This document shows, in pieces, positions 36,682-45,518 of a stretch of DNA of 64,000 nucleotides (position 1 is its first letter; every line of letters starts with the position of its first letter). Origin of the DNA: Heyndrickxia shackletonii (lineage in GTDB: Bacteria; Bacillota; Bacilli; Bacillales; Bacillaceae_C); assembly GCF_001420715.1 (NCBI RefSeq), contig NZ_LJJC01000004.1:2800523-2864522 (forward strand). The letters are read 5' to 3'. The notes below the pieces were generated by a model. That model made no database searches. It was not told the DNA's origin and saw only the letters and a list, made by a program, of their open reading frames with translations. The translations under genes were made by a program, and so were the position numbers.

Positions 36682-36781
36682 TTTACAATAGCGGCGAAGG
36701 AGCTATTTCGCAACAAAAAACTATCCCAAAAAAATAGTATATAGTACACCAATGTATTTATTCTTATTTACATGTTTTTGA

Positions 36782-36816
36782 TCAAAGAAACCATACTCTT
36801 TAGGATGGTTCTTTGA
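36782..36816 (-). terminator. terminator of the P-loop kinase gene
   Basis: The arms AAAGAAACCAT and ATGGTTCTTT pair with one bulge and extend into GATC/GACC. It lies 19 bases beyond the stop of the minus-strand gene. Confidence 0.6.
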
Positions 36817-36834
36817 CCAATAAAGTTTTGACTT

Positions 36835-37395
36835 CTATAAATTAAATTTTTCCTTAATCATTTTTGCCACTTCTTCTGCACTCAAGTTAGTATTGTTAAT
36901 TTTTATATATTCTTTTCTTTTTATTTCTCCATCTAGTGAATTCAATCTGTATTTTTCCATCGATTTTTTCATATCATTTTCAGACCATGCAATATTTCTT
37001 TTTGTTGGTTTATGTTCCAGTCTGTTAGGAGTTTTATTTCTTTCTAGCCTTTCATCAATATCTGCCTCAAGCTCTACAAAGTAAACGGTTCCTCCTCTTG
37101 ATTCAAAAATGTGACAAACTTTATCAATGTAGTCCCAATCAGCTTGAGAATTAAATGCCCAAACATATGTAAAAATCAATCCATCCAAATCACTTTTTGC
37201 AACTGACTCAAATAATTCCATTCGAAATAAATGGACTAATCTTTTTCCCTCTTTTGTACTGTAATCAAAAAAAGGATTCACCAAATCAATCGTCATGTGA
37301 TTATGAAAAAGCTTTAAACCTGTTATTTTAGCTAGTTCCTGGCCAACCGTCATTTTTCCTACGGCTTGCGGACCAAATATCAACACAAATTTCAT
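36835..37395 (-). CDS. P-loop kinase-like protein (AAA/shikimate-kinase fold)
   Basis: The protein has 186 residues. The Walker A is FGPQAVGKMT (residues 7-16). LFHNHMTIDLVNPFFDY follows, then a helix-rich lid region with WAFNSQADWDYID, and YFVELEADIDERLERNKTPN. It resembles small-molecule kinases of the adenylate-kinase type. Relatives in Bacillus are often named shikimate kinase, but the shikimate-binding residues cannot be confirmed by eye. It is monocistronic. Substrate unknown. Confidence 0.78.
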   Translation of the reverse strand: MKFVLIFGPQAVGKMTVGQELAKITGLKLFHNHMTIDLVNPFFDYSTKEGKRLVHLFRMELFESVAKSDLDGLIFTYVWAFNSQADWDYIDKVCHIFESRGGTVYFVELEADIDERLERNKTPNRLEHKPTKRNIAWSENDMKKSMEKYRLNSLDGEIKRKEYIKINNTNLSAEEVAKMIKEKFNL

Positions 37396-37614
37396 ATTTT
37401 TCTCCTCATAAATTATCTTTTTTAGGATAATTCTCTTTAACTCGAAAAAGTCCTCCTTCTGAAGAAATGCTTTGTATAGTGTTTTTTACTTGACGGAAGA
37501 TAATAATAGAAGTAAAATTACTAACATAATGTAACTTACTAACTATTTTAAACTGAATTTCGATTATGTAGAGCAAAATAATTTTATCTATATATCATCA
37601 TCAGGAGGATTAAA

Positions 37615-38466
37615 ATGAATTTTCATCGTGAACCTAATACATTTGTAGAACAAGTGAATTTAAAGGTACAAAATATAGAACGATCATTAGCATTTTACAA
37701 AGACATAATCGGCTTTAAAGTATTAGATCAAACAGCGACAACCGCAAAATTAAGTGCGGATGGAAAAACAGTGTTAATTTCACTTGAACAGCCTGAAAAT
37801 GTGATACCAAAACAGCCGCGAACAACAGGCTTATACCATTTTGCTCTTTTATTACCTACACGCGCAGACTTAGGAAAAATTTTATTACACTTTATTCAAA
37901 TAGGCTATCCATTACAAGGGGCATCTGACCATCTGGTAAGTGAAGCTCTATATTTAGCTGACCCGGATGGAAATGGAATTGAAATTTATACAGACCGGCC
38001 TTCATCCACATGGGATTGGAAAAATAACGAAGTAATCATGTCAACAGAGCCATTGGATGCACAAAGTCTGTTAGAAGAGGCGCAAGGGCAATCATGGAAA
38101 GCGTTACCGTCCGGCACCGTTATGGGACATATTCATTTGCATGTATCAGAATTAAAAAAGACAGAAGAATTTTATACGAAGGGACTCGGATTTGCTGTAG
38201 TCTCTCGATATGGAAATCAGGCGCTCTTTATTTCTACAGGGAAATATCATCATCATATTGGATTAAATACATGGAATGGTATTGGTGCACCCGAACCTCT
38301 CGCCAATAGTGTCGGACTTGTCTCTTATACACTAAAGTTTCCGGATGAGGGTACTAGAAAAAATATTATTCATCAGCTGAAGAATATCGGCGCCATCGTA
38401 ACAGAAGAGAATGGTTACTTTGTTACTATAGATCCTTCCGGAAATCGAATTCTATTACAAATTTAA
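37615..38466 (+). CDS. VOC-family ring-cleaving dioxygenase (CatE-like)
   Basis: The protein has 283 residues with two VOC modules (about 10-130 and 165-283). Metal ligands fit extradiol dioxygenases: EQVNLKV, GLYHFALLLP, IHLHVSELKK with HLHV, and the terminal NRILLQI region. B. subtilis CatE (catechol 2,3-dioxygenase) has the same N-terminal start, FHREPNTFVEQVNLKVQNIE, as I recall it. A strong ribosome site (AGGAGG) precedes the ATG. A short DoxX-like partner (catD) that accompanies catE in B. subtilis is not present here. It is followed by a strong terminator. Confidence 0.85.
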   Translation: MNFHREPNTFVEQVNLKVQNIERSLAFYKDIIGFKVLDQTATTAKLSADGKTVLISLEQPENVIPKQPRTTGLYHFALLLPTRADLGKILLHFIQIGYPLQGASDHLVSEALYLADPDGNGIEIYTDRPSSTWDWKNNEVIMSTEPLDAQSLLEEAQGQSWKALPSGTVMGHIHLHVSELKKTEEFYTKGLGFAVVSRYGNQALFISTGKYHHHIGLNTWNGIGAPEPLANSVGLVSYTLKFPDEGTRKNIIHQLKNIGAIVTEENGYFVTIDPSGNRILLQI

Positions 38467-38468
38467 TT

Positions 38469-38509
38469 AAAAGCATCCAATTGGAAAACTTCCCGATTGG
38501 ATGCTTTTT
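38469..38509 (+). terminator. terminator of catE-like gene
   Basis: AAAAGCATCCAAT pairs with ATTGGATGCTTTTT around a 14-base loop, immediately after the stop. It can also serve the converging gene. Confidence 0.9.
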
Positions 38510-38544
38510 GCATCATCTGGAGATTCACTTCCAATTCCAGGATT

Positions 38545-39426
38545 TCAAACGCCCATAGGAATTACAACTGCATTACATGCCTTTTCATAAAACTCAAGAG
38601 GCCCAGCTTCCCCTATTACTGCATATTCATATCCAATGTCTTTCATCTCTTTTAGGCAGCAATGCAGCAACATATATCCAATTCCTTGCGTGCGGTTTGA
38701 AATAGCTGTTCCCATTGGACCGAACAAGCCTTTCTTTCTCCGGACTACATCAAAGCAGGCAAAACCAAGAATTTTTCCGTTTTGAATTGCGACATAAATA
38801 GGAATGTTTTCTTCTTGAAGTCCATTTTCAACCGAATCCAACCAACCATTTCCAAACTCCGCTTCTACAAAATCTTTTAATGCATTTGCATCTTCTATTA
38901 CAGCTTTTCTAATAATTAGATCAGTTGACGTTAAATCTGGAATGGAATAGTCTTTTAAGGAAACAATCATATCTCTTGGGGATGACAAGATTTCTACAAT
39001 CGGAGAAACTACCACGCCTTCTAACATGGCTTTGGTCATCTCATCATTTACATCAAAAATTGCTTTTATCAATAAACCCTCATTAATATAAACTTGTTTG
39101 AATCGCTTCATTCTGTTGCATGCATTCTCTAATACCTGAAAGGTTGTATGGGTGACTTTCATATTAAAAAATTCAGTTTGAATGCCTTGCTCTTGATTAT
39201 TGAAGTTTATTTTTTGCATACGTTCTTTTAAAGTATCATAAAGCTTTGGGTAATGAAGAAAAAGCTCTGCACATCCCCCTGTTCTTTCTCTCAAAATCCC
39301 AAGTATCAAATGAATTGGATACACAATATTAGTAGATTTGTGTGCTTCCATTTCAGCATTTTTAAATATTCTTAAAGTACGTTCTGAAAATTTCATTTGG
39401 TTTACATCCGCTTCACAGCTCACCAA
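38545..39426 (-). CDS. Clp N-domain fused to GNAT acetyltransferase
   Basis: The protein has 293 residues. The N-terminal half (about 10-145) has the two-repeat Clp_N pattern seen in ClpA/ClpC: KFSERTLRIFKNAEMEAHKS, YPIHLILGILRE, and THTTFQVLENACNRMKRFKQ, INEGLLIKAIFD. No AAA ATPase follows. Instead there is a GNAT domain (about 168-293) with ISNRTQGIGYMLLHCCLKEM and GPLEFYEKACNAV. Clp_N domains recognise adaptors or, in ClpC, arginine-phosphorylated proteins. The fusion suggests an acetyltransferase targeted to protein clients, which is inference. Start is TTG 39426 after GGGGTGAT. Confidence 0.8.
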   Translation of the reverse strand: MVSCEADVNQMKFSERTLRIFKNAEMEAHKSTNIVYPIHLILGILRERTGGCAELFLHYPKLYDTLKERMQKINFNNQEQGIQTEFFNMKVTHTTFQVLENACNRMKRFKQVYINEGLLIKAIFDVNDEMTKAMLEGVVVSPIVEILSSPRDMIVSLKDYSIPDLTSTDLIIRKAVIEDANALKDFVEAEFGNGWLDSVENGLQEENIPIYVAIQNGKILGFACFDVVRRKKGLFGPMGTAISNRTQGIGYMLLHCCLKEMKDIGYEYAVIGEAGPLEFYEKACNAVVIPMGV

Positions 39427-39488
39427 CTAAGTATCACCCCTAAACGATTTTGTCTGCATAATTGTTCGGTTTCAATTCGTTGAAATAC

Positions 39489-39842
39489 TTACTGTGCCTC
39501 AGCTAACCTCTTGAGTGCAAATAATATTGAATGCTCATCATCATCGTAATCTTTCTCTTCGTCCTCTTCTTGTCTATTATCATCTTGTTCAATAGTAAGA
39601 TATGTGGCATCCCCTTTTACGTGTAAGATGTAACTCATAACGAAATAATTTTCCGGCTTGTCCTCCAAACCACTAATGGGACATTCTTACGGATGATTAT
39701 GATATAAAACTATTTTATAGTCATTTTTAATCTTTTGAACAAATGAGAACCAATCATAAAAGGAACTGCCAATTCCTGTTTCTATTATAAGAAATTGCTC
39801 ACCTTTACCAACTACACGATACTCCAATTCAGTTCCATCCAA
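39489..39842 (-). pseudogene. alpha/beta-hydrolase-like remnant with in-frame stop
   Basis: The minus-strand frame starts at TTG 39842 behind GGGGG and reads LDGTELEYRVVGKGEQFLII, then TGIGSSFYDWFSFVQKIKND and YKIVLYHNHP, which is like the start of an alpha/beta hydrolase. A TAA at 39687-39689 interrupts it. The same frame continues as ECPISGLEDKPENYFVMSYI and ends in a very acidic tail (EEDEEKDYDDDEHS). The nucleophile region is missing. The second half may come from another gene joined by deletion. Confidence 0.45.
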
Positions 39843-39952
39843 ATAATAATCCCCCAATAAAATAAATTCTAAAGATATTTTTCAAATACAACTATTCTAT
39901 TAATGGAACATAAAACCCTTCAAAAATGTAAAAAATATGTAATATTATTTAA

Positions 39953-39986
39953 CAAAAAAAGCGCAAACCCTAATTAGAATTTGCGT
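39953..39986 (-). terminator. terminator of the MetRS gene
   Basis: On the minus strand CGCAAA and TTTGCG form a stem about 50 bases after the stop, with partly paired AATT bases inside, followed by TTTTTTTG. Confidence 0.7.
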
Positions 39987-40034
39987 AATTAATGCACTTC
40001 TTATTTTATATTAATAACGTTTTACTTCATTCTT

Positions 40035-41669
40035 TCAAACACTTTGGCTATTTAACTTTTCCAGTTCTTCTTCTATTCTTGTGAGGTCTATTCTTTCAAA
40101 TAATGGTTCCACATTTGATAATTGCAAAGAATTAACATAAAATGCTTTCCATTCTGTTTCCGTTGTTTTTAACATTTCTTTTACCTTAGAGCTCGAAAAA
40201 GGAAGGAATGGCATCAAGATATATGCTAAATTAGCTATTAAATAAACACAATCAGCAATAGTTTGTTTACAAGACTCGATATCTTCCTTTATCTCTATCC
40301 AAGGCTGCCTTTCATCAAAGTACTTATTTGAATATCTGACAAGTTCGAATGCTTTTTCCAGTGCTCTTTTGAAAGCAGTATTTTCTATACAATTTCCTAC
40401 TTCCCTGTATAAATCATTTATTTTCTTCTCAATAGCAGGGGTAATGATTTTGTTAGGAATGACTCCATCAAACGATTTTTGTATAAATTTCAATGTCCGA
40501 TTTACGAAGTTTCCGTACCCGCCTAATAATTCACTATTATGACTATAAATGAAATCTCTCCAAGAAAAATCAGCATCTCTGCTCTCTGGAGAATTTATCG
40601 TAAGGAAATAGCGTATGGAATCTGGATCATATTTTTCTAATATATCCGGAACCCAGACCGCCCAGTTTTTACTGGTGGACAATTTCTTCTTTTCTAAAGT
40701 TAAATATTCATTCGAAACGATATGTGTTGGTAATCGTTCCTTCCCGAAACCGGCGAGGATTCCTGGCCAAATGATCGAATGAAACGGAATATTATCCTTC
40801 CCATGAACATAATAAGATTTTGCCGAGGAGTTCCAAAAGATGGAATCATCATTATTTGTTTCTTTCGCCCAAAGCTTACTTGCTGAGTAATAACCTGATA
40901 CAGCTTCTATCCATACATAAATTTTCTTTTCCTCATAACCTTCGATTGGAACACTTACCCCAATAGGCAAATCTCTTGAGACTGCCCTGTCCTGTAGTCC
41001 TTCCTTTAAATAACGTTTTGTTAAAGAAACAGCATTTTCTCTCCAAAGCTTTTTATTTTCAGCGTCATGTACATAGTTCTCCAAAAAAACCTGAAAAGAG
41101 CTTAGTGCAAAGTAAAAATGCTCGGTGAATTTTGTCGTCGGAGGATGACCACAAATTTTACACTTTCGTTCAAGCAACTCAAGCGGTTCTAAAATAGCCG
41201 AACAATGATCACATTGATCTCCTCGCGCAGTCTCTTTGCAAGAGGGGCAAAGTCCTTCTACAAATCGATCAGGCAAGAACTGCTCACAATGTTCGCAATA
41301 AGTTTGTTCCACTTCTTTTTTGTAAATTAACCCTTTATCGAGTAGATCTAAAAAAATCTCTTGTACGACTTTATGATGATGCTGTGTATCTGTTCTTGTG
41401 TAAATATCGTATGAAAATCCTAATCTTGAAAAACAATCTTCAAATTCCTGATGATACCGGTCAGCAATCTCTTTCGGTGAAATTCCTTCCTGCTTTGCCC
41501 TAATGGTAATAGGTGTTCCATTACAATCACTGCCGGAAATATATAATACTTTTTCTCCTTTTAAACGATAATATCTTGCTAAAATATCACCCGGAAGCAA
41601 GCTTGAAATATGACCTAAATGTAGGGAGCCATTTGCATAAGCCCACGCTCCACCGATAAAAACACTCAT
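40035..41669 (-). CDS. metG: methionyl-tRNA synthetase (additional copy)
   Basis: The protein has 544 residues. Class I signatures are HLGH (17-20) and KKLSTS in place of KMSKS. Two zinc knuckles are made of four CxxC pairs (CEHC, CPSC, CDHC, CKIC), as in the E. coli MetG/archaeal-type branch. The anticodon-binding helical domain is present, but the C-terminal Trbp111-like dimer domain is absent. The main Bacillus MetRS is usually the single-knuckle form with Trbp111, so this is probably a second enzyme. It is controlled by the T-box leader at 41811-42080. Confidence 0.92.
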   Translation of the reverse strand: MSVFIGGAWAYANGSLHLGHISSLLPGDILARYYRLKGEKVLYISGSDCNGTPITIRAKQEGISPKEIADRYHQEFEDCFSRLGFSYDIYTRTDTQHHHKVVQEIFLDLLDKGLIYKKEVEQTYCEHCEQFLPDRFVEGLCPSCKETARGDQCDHCSAILEPLELLERKCKICGHPPTTKFTEHFYFALSSFQVFLENYVHDAENKKLWRENAVSLTKRYLKEGLQDRAVSRDLPIGVSVPIEGYEEKKIYVWIEAVSGYYSASKLWAKETNNDDSIFWNSSAKSYYVHGKDNIPFHSIIWPGILAGFGKERLPTHIVSNEYLTLEKKKLSTSKNWAVWVPDILEKYDPDSIRYFLTINSPESRDADFSWRDFIYSHNSELLGGYGNFVNRTLKFIQKSFDGVIPNKIITPAIEKKINDLYREVGNCIENTAFKRALEKAFELVRYSNKYFDERQPWIEIKEDIESCKQTIADCVYLIANLAYILMPFLPFSSSKVKEMLKTTETEWKAFYVNSLQLSNVEPLFERIDLTRIEEELEKLNSQSV

Positions 41670-41693
41670 TTTAATTACCTCCTATATCCTTTT

Positions 41694-41790
41694 TTCCTCT
41701 TCTTCCTGGGTTTTGGGCACCTATCTTGCCTTTTGGTGACCATTTTTCCTACCTTCCCTGTGTTTTAGGCACCTAAATCCCCTATTGAGT
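41694..41790. repeat. three imperfect repeats between T-box terminator and metG
   Basis: Read on the minus strand, three units begin GGTGCCTAAAACACAGGGAA, GGTCACCAAAAGGCAAGATA and GGTGCCCAAAACCCAGGAAG, at about 30-33 base intervals. They lie between the leader terminator and the gene's ribosome site, where ordinary T-box genes have a short spacer. Similar GGTGCC-rich elements are scattered in some Bacillus genomes. Confidence 0.5.
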
Positions 41791-41810
41791 ATTGATATTT
41801 GAAAACAAAA

Positions 41811-42080
41811 AACCCCGCCCTCAACTAAAAATAGTTAAGGACGAGGTTTGAATACCCACGTGATACCACCTTATTTCACAAATAGTTCACACTATTTGCC
41901 TCAGCAAGTACGGAGTAAAACTTTTACTCTTATACTGTGACGTTGATAACGAGAGTCAAAACTCGTCGCAGCCTACTAATACGAAAAGTATGTTCAGTAC
42001 GAAGCTCAGAGACCATTTTTCAAATGTTTATTTTTGCTTCTTTTCAGCTACCGAAGCTCTCTTTTGAAAAACAAAATCAT
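41811..42080 (-). promoter_or_regulatory. T-box riboswitch, methionine specific
   Basis: On the minus strand a stem I region begins near 42060 (AGAGAGC) and closes with CTCTGAGCTTCG. The specifier position, aligned with the lysine T-box below, reads ATG at 42014-42016. The conserved T-box bulge AGGTGGTATCACG (minus strand, about 41858-41870) is followed by a strong terminator (CCTCGTCCTTAACT pairing with AGTTGAGGGCGGGG, 41811-41847, then TTTTTTG). Uncharged tRNA-Met would stabilise the antiterminator and turn on metG. Confidence 0.88.
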
Positions 42081-42177
42081 TTTACTTTTTCTCTTCATTG
42101 CCTTTATTTTTTTATTAATCATAATTTATAAAATAAATATTCCAATGTCAATATAAAAAAAATAAATACATTTAATT

Positions 42178-42603
42178 TTACTGTTCGGGATATGCTTCTT
42201 TTATAAATTGAATGGAGTGCTTAATTAATGAAATTAGTACTTCAATATTTATATCTGCTACTTTATTAATATAAACACATGCTTTCCCAGTTGTATGTTT
42301 TCCAAAATCCTTTAATAACTCTTTTTGAGGACCATCTTCACATGGAGATAAATATAGACTTATTTTCGATTTTCGGGGTGAAAATCCGACAAGCGGTGCA
42401 TCACCTTCATGGCCGGATTTATATTTATAATGATAAGAACCAAAACCAATGATGCTCGTTCCCCACATTTTCGCCTGATGACCAGTTGCCTCGGTAAAAA
42501 TATCTAATAATGTATAAGCATCTTCCTTTTTTTTAGGTGTTTCAATTTTTTCAATAAAATCAATAACATTATGATCGGTTTCTTTTGTTTTTAATTCATA
42601 CAT
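42178..42603 (-). CDS. DUF1801 family protein (YdhG-like)
   Basis: The protein has 141 residues with the family pattern AYTLLDIFTEATGHQAKMWG, GFGSYHYKYKSGHEGDAPLV and KISLYLSPCEDG. The family is related to frataxin-like/YdhG folds, with no proven enzymatic function. GGAG precedes the ATG at 15 bases. Monocistronic. Confidence 0.83.
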   Translation of the reverse strand: MYELKTKETDHNVIDFIEKIETPKKKEDAYTLLDIFTEATGHQAKMWGTSIIGFGSYHYKYKSGHEGDAPLVGFSPRKSKISLYLSPCEDGPQKELLKDFGKHTTGKACVYINKVADINIEVLISLIKHSIQFIKEAYPEQ

Positions 42604-42841
42604 AATTTTTGACTCTCCATTTTTTATATTTTATTGGAACACGACTTTTTCAAATAATACTAAAAAACGATCCTTTTCTTATTACTTCTATTTTAAACAG
42701 TAAATTAATAGGGCATTCAATCATGCTAGAACTATTAACAATCCATTTAATTTGAGTTAACGATTTTCCACACACCACACGAACAATTGGTTTACTAATT
42801 GAACCCCCATCGTAACCGTTTGTTTATGGGTAAATCTATTT

Positions 42842-43473
42842 CTACTTCCGAATATCAGTTTTTTTTACTGGGAATCTTAACACCGTTTTCAACTTTGCCG
42901 GTTCAGTCTTACGAGGATCTGACAAATAAATTTCCCGATGAATTTTGCTTGAACGAATATAACCATGTTCTAAACAAAACGCTTCCATTCGTGTAAAGCT
43001 TTCTGGTTCATCGTCAAAGCTTCCAATATGCATCATTTGACAACTCAATCCCTCTTCGGCATGTTCAAACCGAATTTTCTTTAGGAATGGGCTTGGCCTT
43101 TTCCTTTTCGACTGTTCCAAAAATCGTTCAAAATGTTCTTCAGTCAAAAAATCTGGTTGGCGTATCATAATCGTGTACTTAAAATTGCTTTTGTCTGTCG
43201 CGGGCTTTGATCAATCAAGTCCCATAAGCCCTCGAGTGGAAAAACCGTATATTTATAGTATCCAGCTGGTACATTTTCACTTTTGTATGACATTCTCACC
43301 GCATAACTCATACTGTACAACGCTTCTGTTGCCATGGCGAATTCTTCCCCGTTAGGGTCCCCAGAACCATTGACCATAAAAAATGACATCCTCGGTACTA
43401 CTACAATTTCCGGCGACATTTTAGGCATATAGAGTTGCTTATAATCTTTTTTATAATCTACCTTTTTGTCCAA
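42842..43473 (-). pseudogene. GyrI-like domain protein split by a frameshift
   Basis: Two overlapping frames (43473 down to 43168, and 43168 down to 42842) form one protein of the COG4832 GyrI-like family. The first carries YKQLYMPKMSPEIVVVPRM and PPLEGLWD-like FPLEGLWDLIDQ; the second starts MIRQPDFLTEEHFERFLEQS. In an AAAA run near 43190, one extra A would change TKAIL into TKSNFKYTI and join the halves exactly as in intact homologues. TTG 43473 with GGGAGATG is the likely start. The homopolymer makes sequencing error a real possibility. Confidence 0.75.
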
Positions 43474-43857
43474 ATAATAACATCTCCCTTTTATTGAATA
43501 ACCCACTTTGACACAACGAGTGTGTTTATTAACCTATTTTCACTTTATAATATACTCCTGCCGAACAGATTCAACCTTAATTTGTTACTACTCATTACTT
43601 CCTGTATGTATATCAATAAAAGCTGATTCGAGCAATAGATGAAATTCAAGAGACTCCAATATCAATAACAAGGTTTAACATAGTTTCTCAATTATATTTT
43701 ATAACATTTCAAACACTAAATGGAAAATTTATAATATTTATTAAACTCAAAAATATTTTGTAGTCATAAATTTTTGTTTATAATTGATTATTATTGAAAT
43801 AGCATATTATACTTTTTTGTATAGATAATCAGGTTGCTATTGAAGGATGTGTAACCA
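43474..43857. other. divergent intergenic region
   Basis: AT-rich spacer between the GyrI-like gene and the pentapeptide gene. Promoters for both must lie here, but no hairpin or coding signal is clear. Confidence 0.35.
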
Positions 43858-44673
43858 TTGTCAAATGAATCTATAAATCACTTAAAACCAGATTGTGAAA
43901 ATTGCTTTGGTTTGTGTTGTGTCGCATTACCATATGCGAAATCTGCAGATTTTGCTTTCGATAAAGATAGCGGAACTCCATGCAGAAACTTAAAGCCAAA
44001 TTTCCAATGCAGTATCCATAAAGATCTTAGAAATAAAGGGTTTCGAGGATGTGCTGCTTATGAATGCTTTGGTGCTGGGCAAAAAGTTTCTCAAGTAATC
44101 TATGAAGGAAATGATTGGCGGAATGATGCAGAACAAGCTATGGAAATGTTTAATGTGTTTCCTATAGTACAGCAGCTTCACGAGATGCTTTGGTATTTAC
44201 ACGAAGCTCTGAACACGGAAGCTTCCAAACCTATCCACCAACAATTGCATGTTATGTATGAGGAAACGGAACTCCTTACGAAACAAAGCCCAGAAAATAT
44301 TTTAAATATTAATGTTCATGAGCATCGATCAAAGGTTAATGAATTACTTTTGCGCACAAGTGAACTGGTTAGAGCTAAAACCCTTAACAAGAAGTTTAAG
44401 AAGAAAATCCAGTATGACTTAATTGGCGCAAAACTTAAAGGTGCGGATTTAAAAGGCGCTAGTTTAAGAGGAGTGCTGTTAATTGCTGCGGATCTAAGAG
44501 ATGCAGACTTAAGAATGACGGACCTAATTGGGGCAGACTTTAGAGATGCCGATTTAAGTGGTGCAAATCTTACAGGAAGTATTTTTTTGACACAGGCACA
44601 AGTGAATGCGGCGAAGGGTGATAGAAACACGAAATTACCACCATCATTAAAGAGTCCTGACCATTGGAAATGA
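43858..44673 (+). CDS. pentapeptide-repeat protein with N-terminal Cys cluster
   Basis: The protein has 271 residues and starts at TTG (AAGGATG). The N-terminal part has Cys13, 16, 20, 21, 42, 51, 65 and 70 plus His54, in a CxxCxxxCC...C...CxxH...C....C pattern. This resembles YkgJ-type putative metal-cluster domains. A helical linker (about 90-180) leads to eleven or so A(D/N)LxG-type pentapeptides (about 186-245), for example GADLKGASLRG and DADLSGANLTGS. Pentapeptide solenoids such as Qnr mimic DNA and protect gyrase, but the combination with a Cys cluster has unknown function. A terminator follows. Confidence 0.85.
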   Translation: MSNESINHLKPDCENCFGLCCVALPYAKSADFAFDKDSGTPCRNLKPNFQCSIHKDLRNKGFRGCAAYECFGAGQKVSQVIYEGNDWRNDAEQAMEMFNVFPIVQQLHEMLWYLHEALNTEASKPIHQQLHVMYEETELLTKQSPENILNINVHEHRSKVNELLLRTSELVRAKTLNKKFKKKIQYDLIGAKLKGADLKGASLRGVLLIAADLRDADLRMTDLIGADFRDADLSGANLTGSIFLTQAQVNAAKGDRNTKLPPSLKSPDHWK

Positions 44674-44697
44674 GATATCACCAATTAAACTTATCTT

Positions 44698-44729
44698 AAC
44701 CCCAACCTAATAAAATTGGGGTTCTTTTT
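44698..44729 (+). terminator. terminator of pentapeptide gene
   Basis: AACCCCAA pairs with TTGGGGTT around a ten-base loop and is followed by CTTTTTC. It lies 25 bases after the stop. Confidence 0.8.
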
Positions 44730-44784
44730 CATTATACTTTATCATTCAAAAGTGTTTAATCTCGAATGCCTGCCATTAATTAAG

Positions 44785-44982
44785 TTAAATAACAAAATGA
44801 TGACTTTCCTGATCTTCCCAAAACGTAAATAAAAGCAATTCAATTCCTGATAGATTTTCCGATAAAGGCGGCGAAACAATGAAGGTATGATGCATATGTC
44901 CAGAACCGCCTCCACTCCCCTCTTTGCCATTTGTCTTTTTAAGGAAAAGATCACTTCCAAACATTATCCAATTTATCAGCAT
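44785..44982 (-). pseudogene. fragment of an unidentified protein
   Basis: A 65-residue frame has coding-like third-position usage and the segment GSGHMHHTFIVSPPLSENLS followed by LLLFTFWEDQESHHFVI. It looks like the C-terminal beta domain of a larger protein. It begins inside the end of the TPR gene without a ribosome site, so the rest was probably lost. Not recognised. Confidence 0.4.
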
Positions 44983-45436
44983 AAAAATCTATTGCTTTCC
45001 GATACTGTAAAATATCTTTGTCCGATGTCGTATCTACCAAACATTTAAGTAATAGCTCCATAGCTGCACTATACTCGTTTAAATTATATAGAGTCATTGA
45101 GTAAAAAGCCTGAATGGCCATATTATTTGGGAATAATTTTATCCCTTTTAAAAATGTTTCTTGAGATTTTTCATATTCTCCTAGTGTTCTATATGTACTT
45201 CCTAAGCCCAATAAGGCACCTTCTAATTCTTTCCCTGACAATCCTAACCTAATCGCTTTTTCATAATAAGGGACAGCTCTTGATTCCTCTCCTAAAACAT
45301 CAAAACTCCAAGCACATTGATAATTAATGAATGCATCATTTGGATCATTTTCAACCAGCTCTATTAATAGTTTGTTCGATTCTTGATAATCATCATTATT
45401 TCGCAGCTCTATTGCTTTTTCTAATTCTTTTTTCAA
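44951..45436 (-). CDS. tetratricopeptide-repeat protein
   Basis: The protein has 161 residues with about four TPR units (for example YQCAWSFDVLGEESRAVPYY, LGLGSTYRTLGEYEKSQETF, AIQAFYSMTLYNLNEYSAAM). It belongs to a small soluble TPR family common in Bacillus. I chose TTG 45436, spaced from GAGAGG; the TTG at 45451 precedes that site. A protein-binding role is likely but the partner is unknown. Confidence 0.85.
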   Translation of the reverse strand: MKKELEKAIELRNNDDYQESNKLLIELVENDPNDAFINYQCAWSFDVLGEESRAVPYYEKAIRLGLSGKELEGALLGLGSTYRTLGEYEKSQETFLKGIKLFPNNMAIQAFYSMTLYNLNEYSAAMELLLKCLVDTTSDKDILQYRKAIDFYADKLDNVWK

Positions 45437-45518
45437 CTTGATCCTCTCCAACTTATATGATTACAAAATATAGATTCCTAGCGATCTAGGATTTTCCCTT
45501 TAATTTATAAAATTATGG

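Larger units (their letters stand above)
39427..40034. other. gene-free stretch with pseudogene and terminator
   Basis: It contains the broken hydrolase-like gene at 39489-39842 and the terminator of metG at 39953-39986. The rest is AT-rich spacer. Confidence 0.5.

Noticed and set aside
44742-44960. 72-codon minus-strand frame overlapping the fragment at 44785
   Set aside because: The other frame has better codon-position bias; this one is its shadow.
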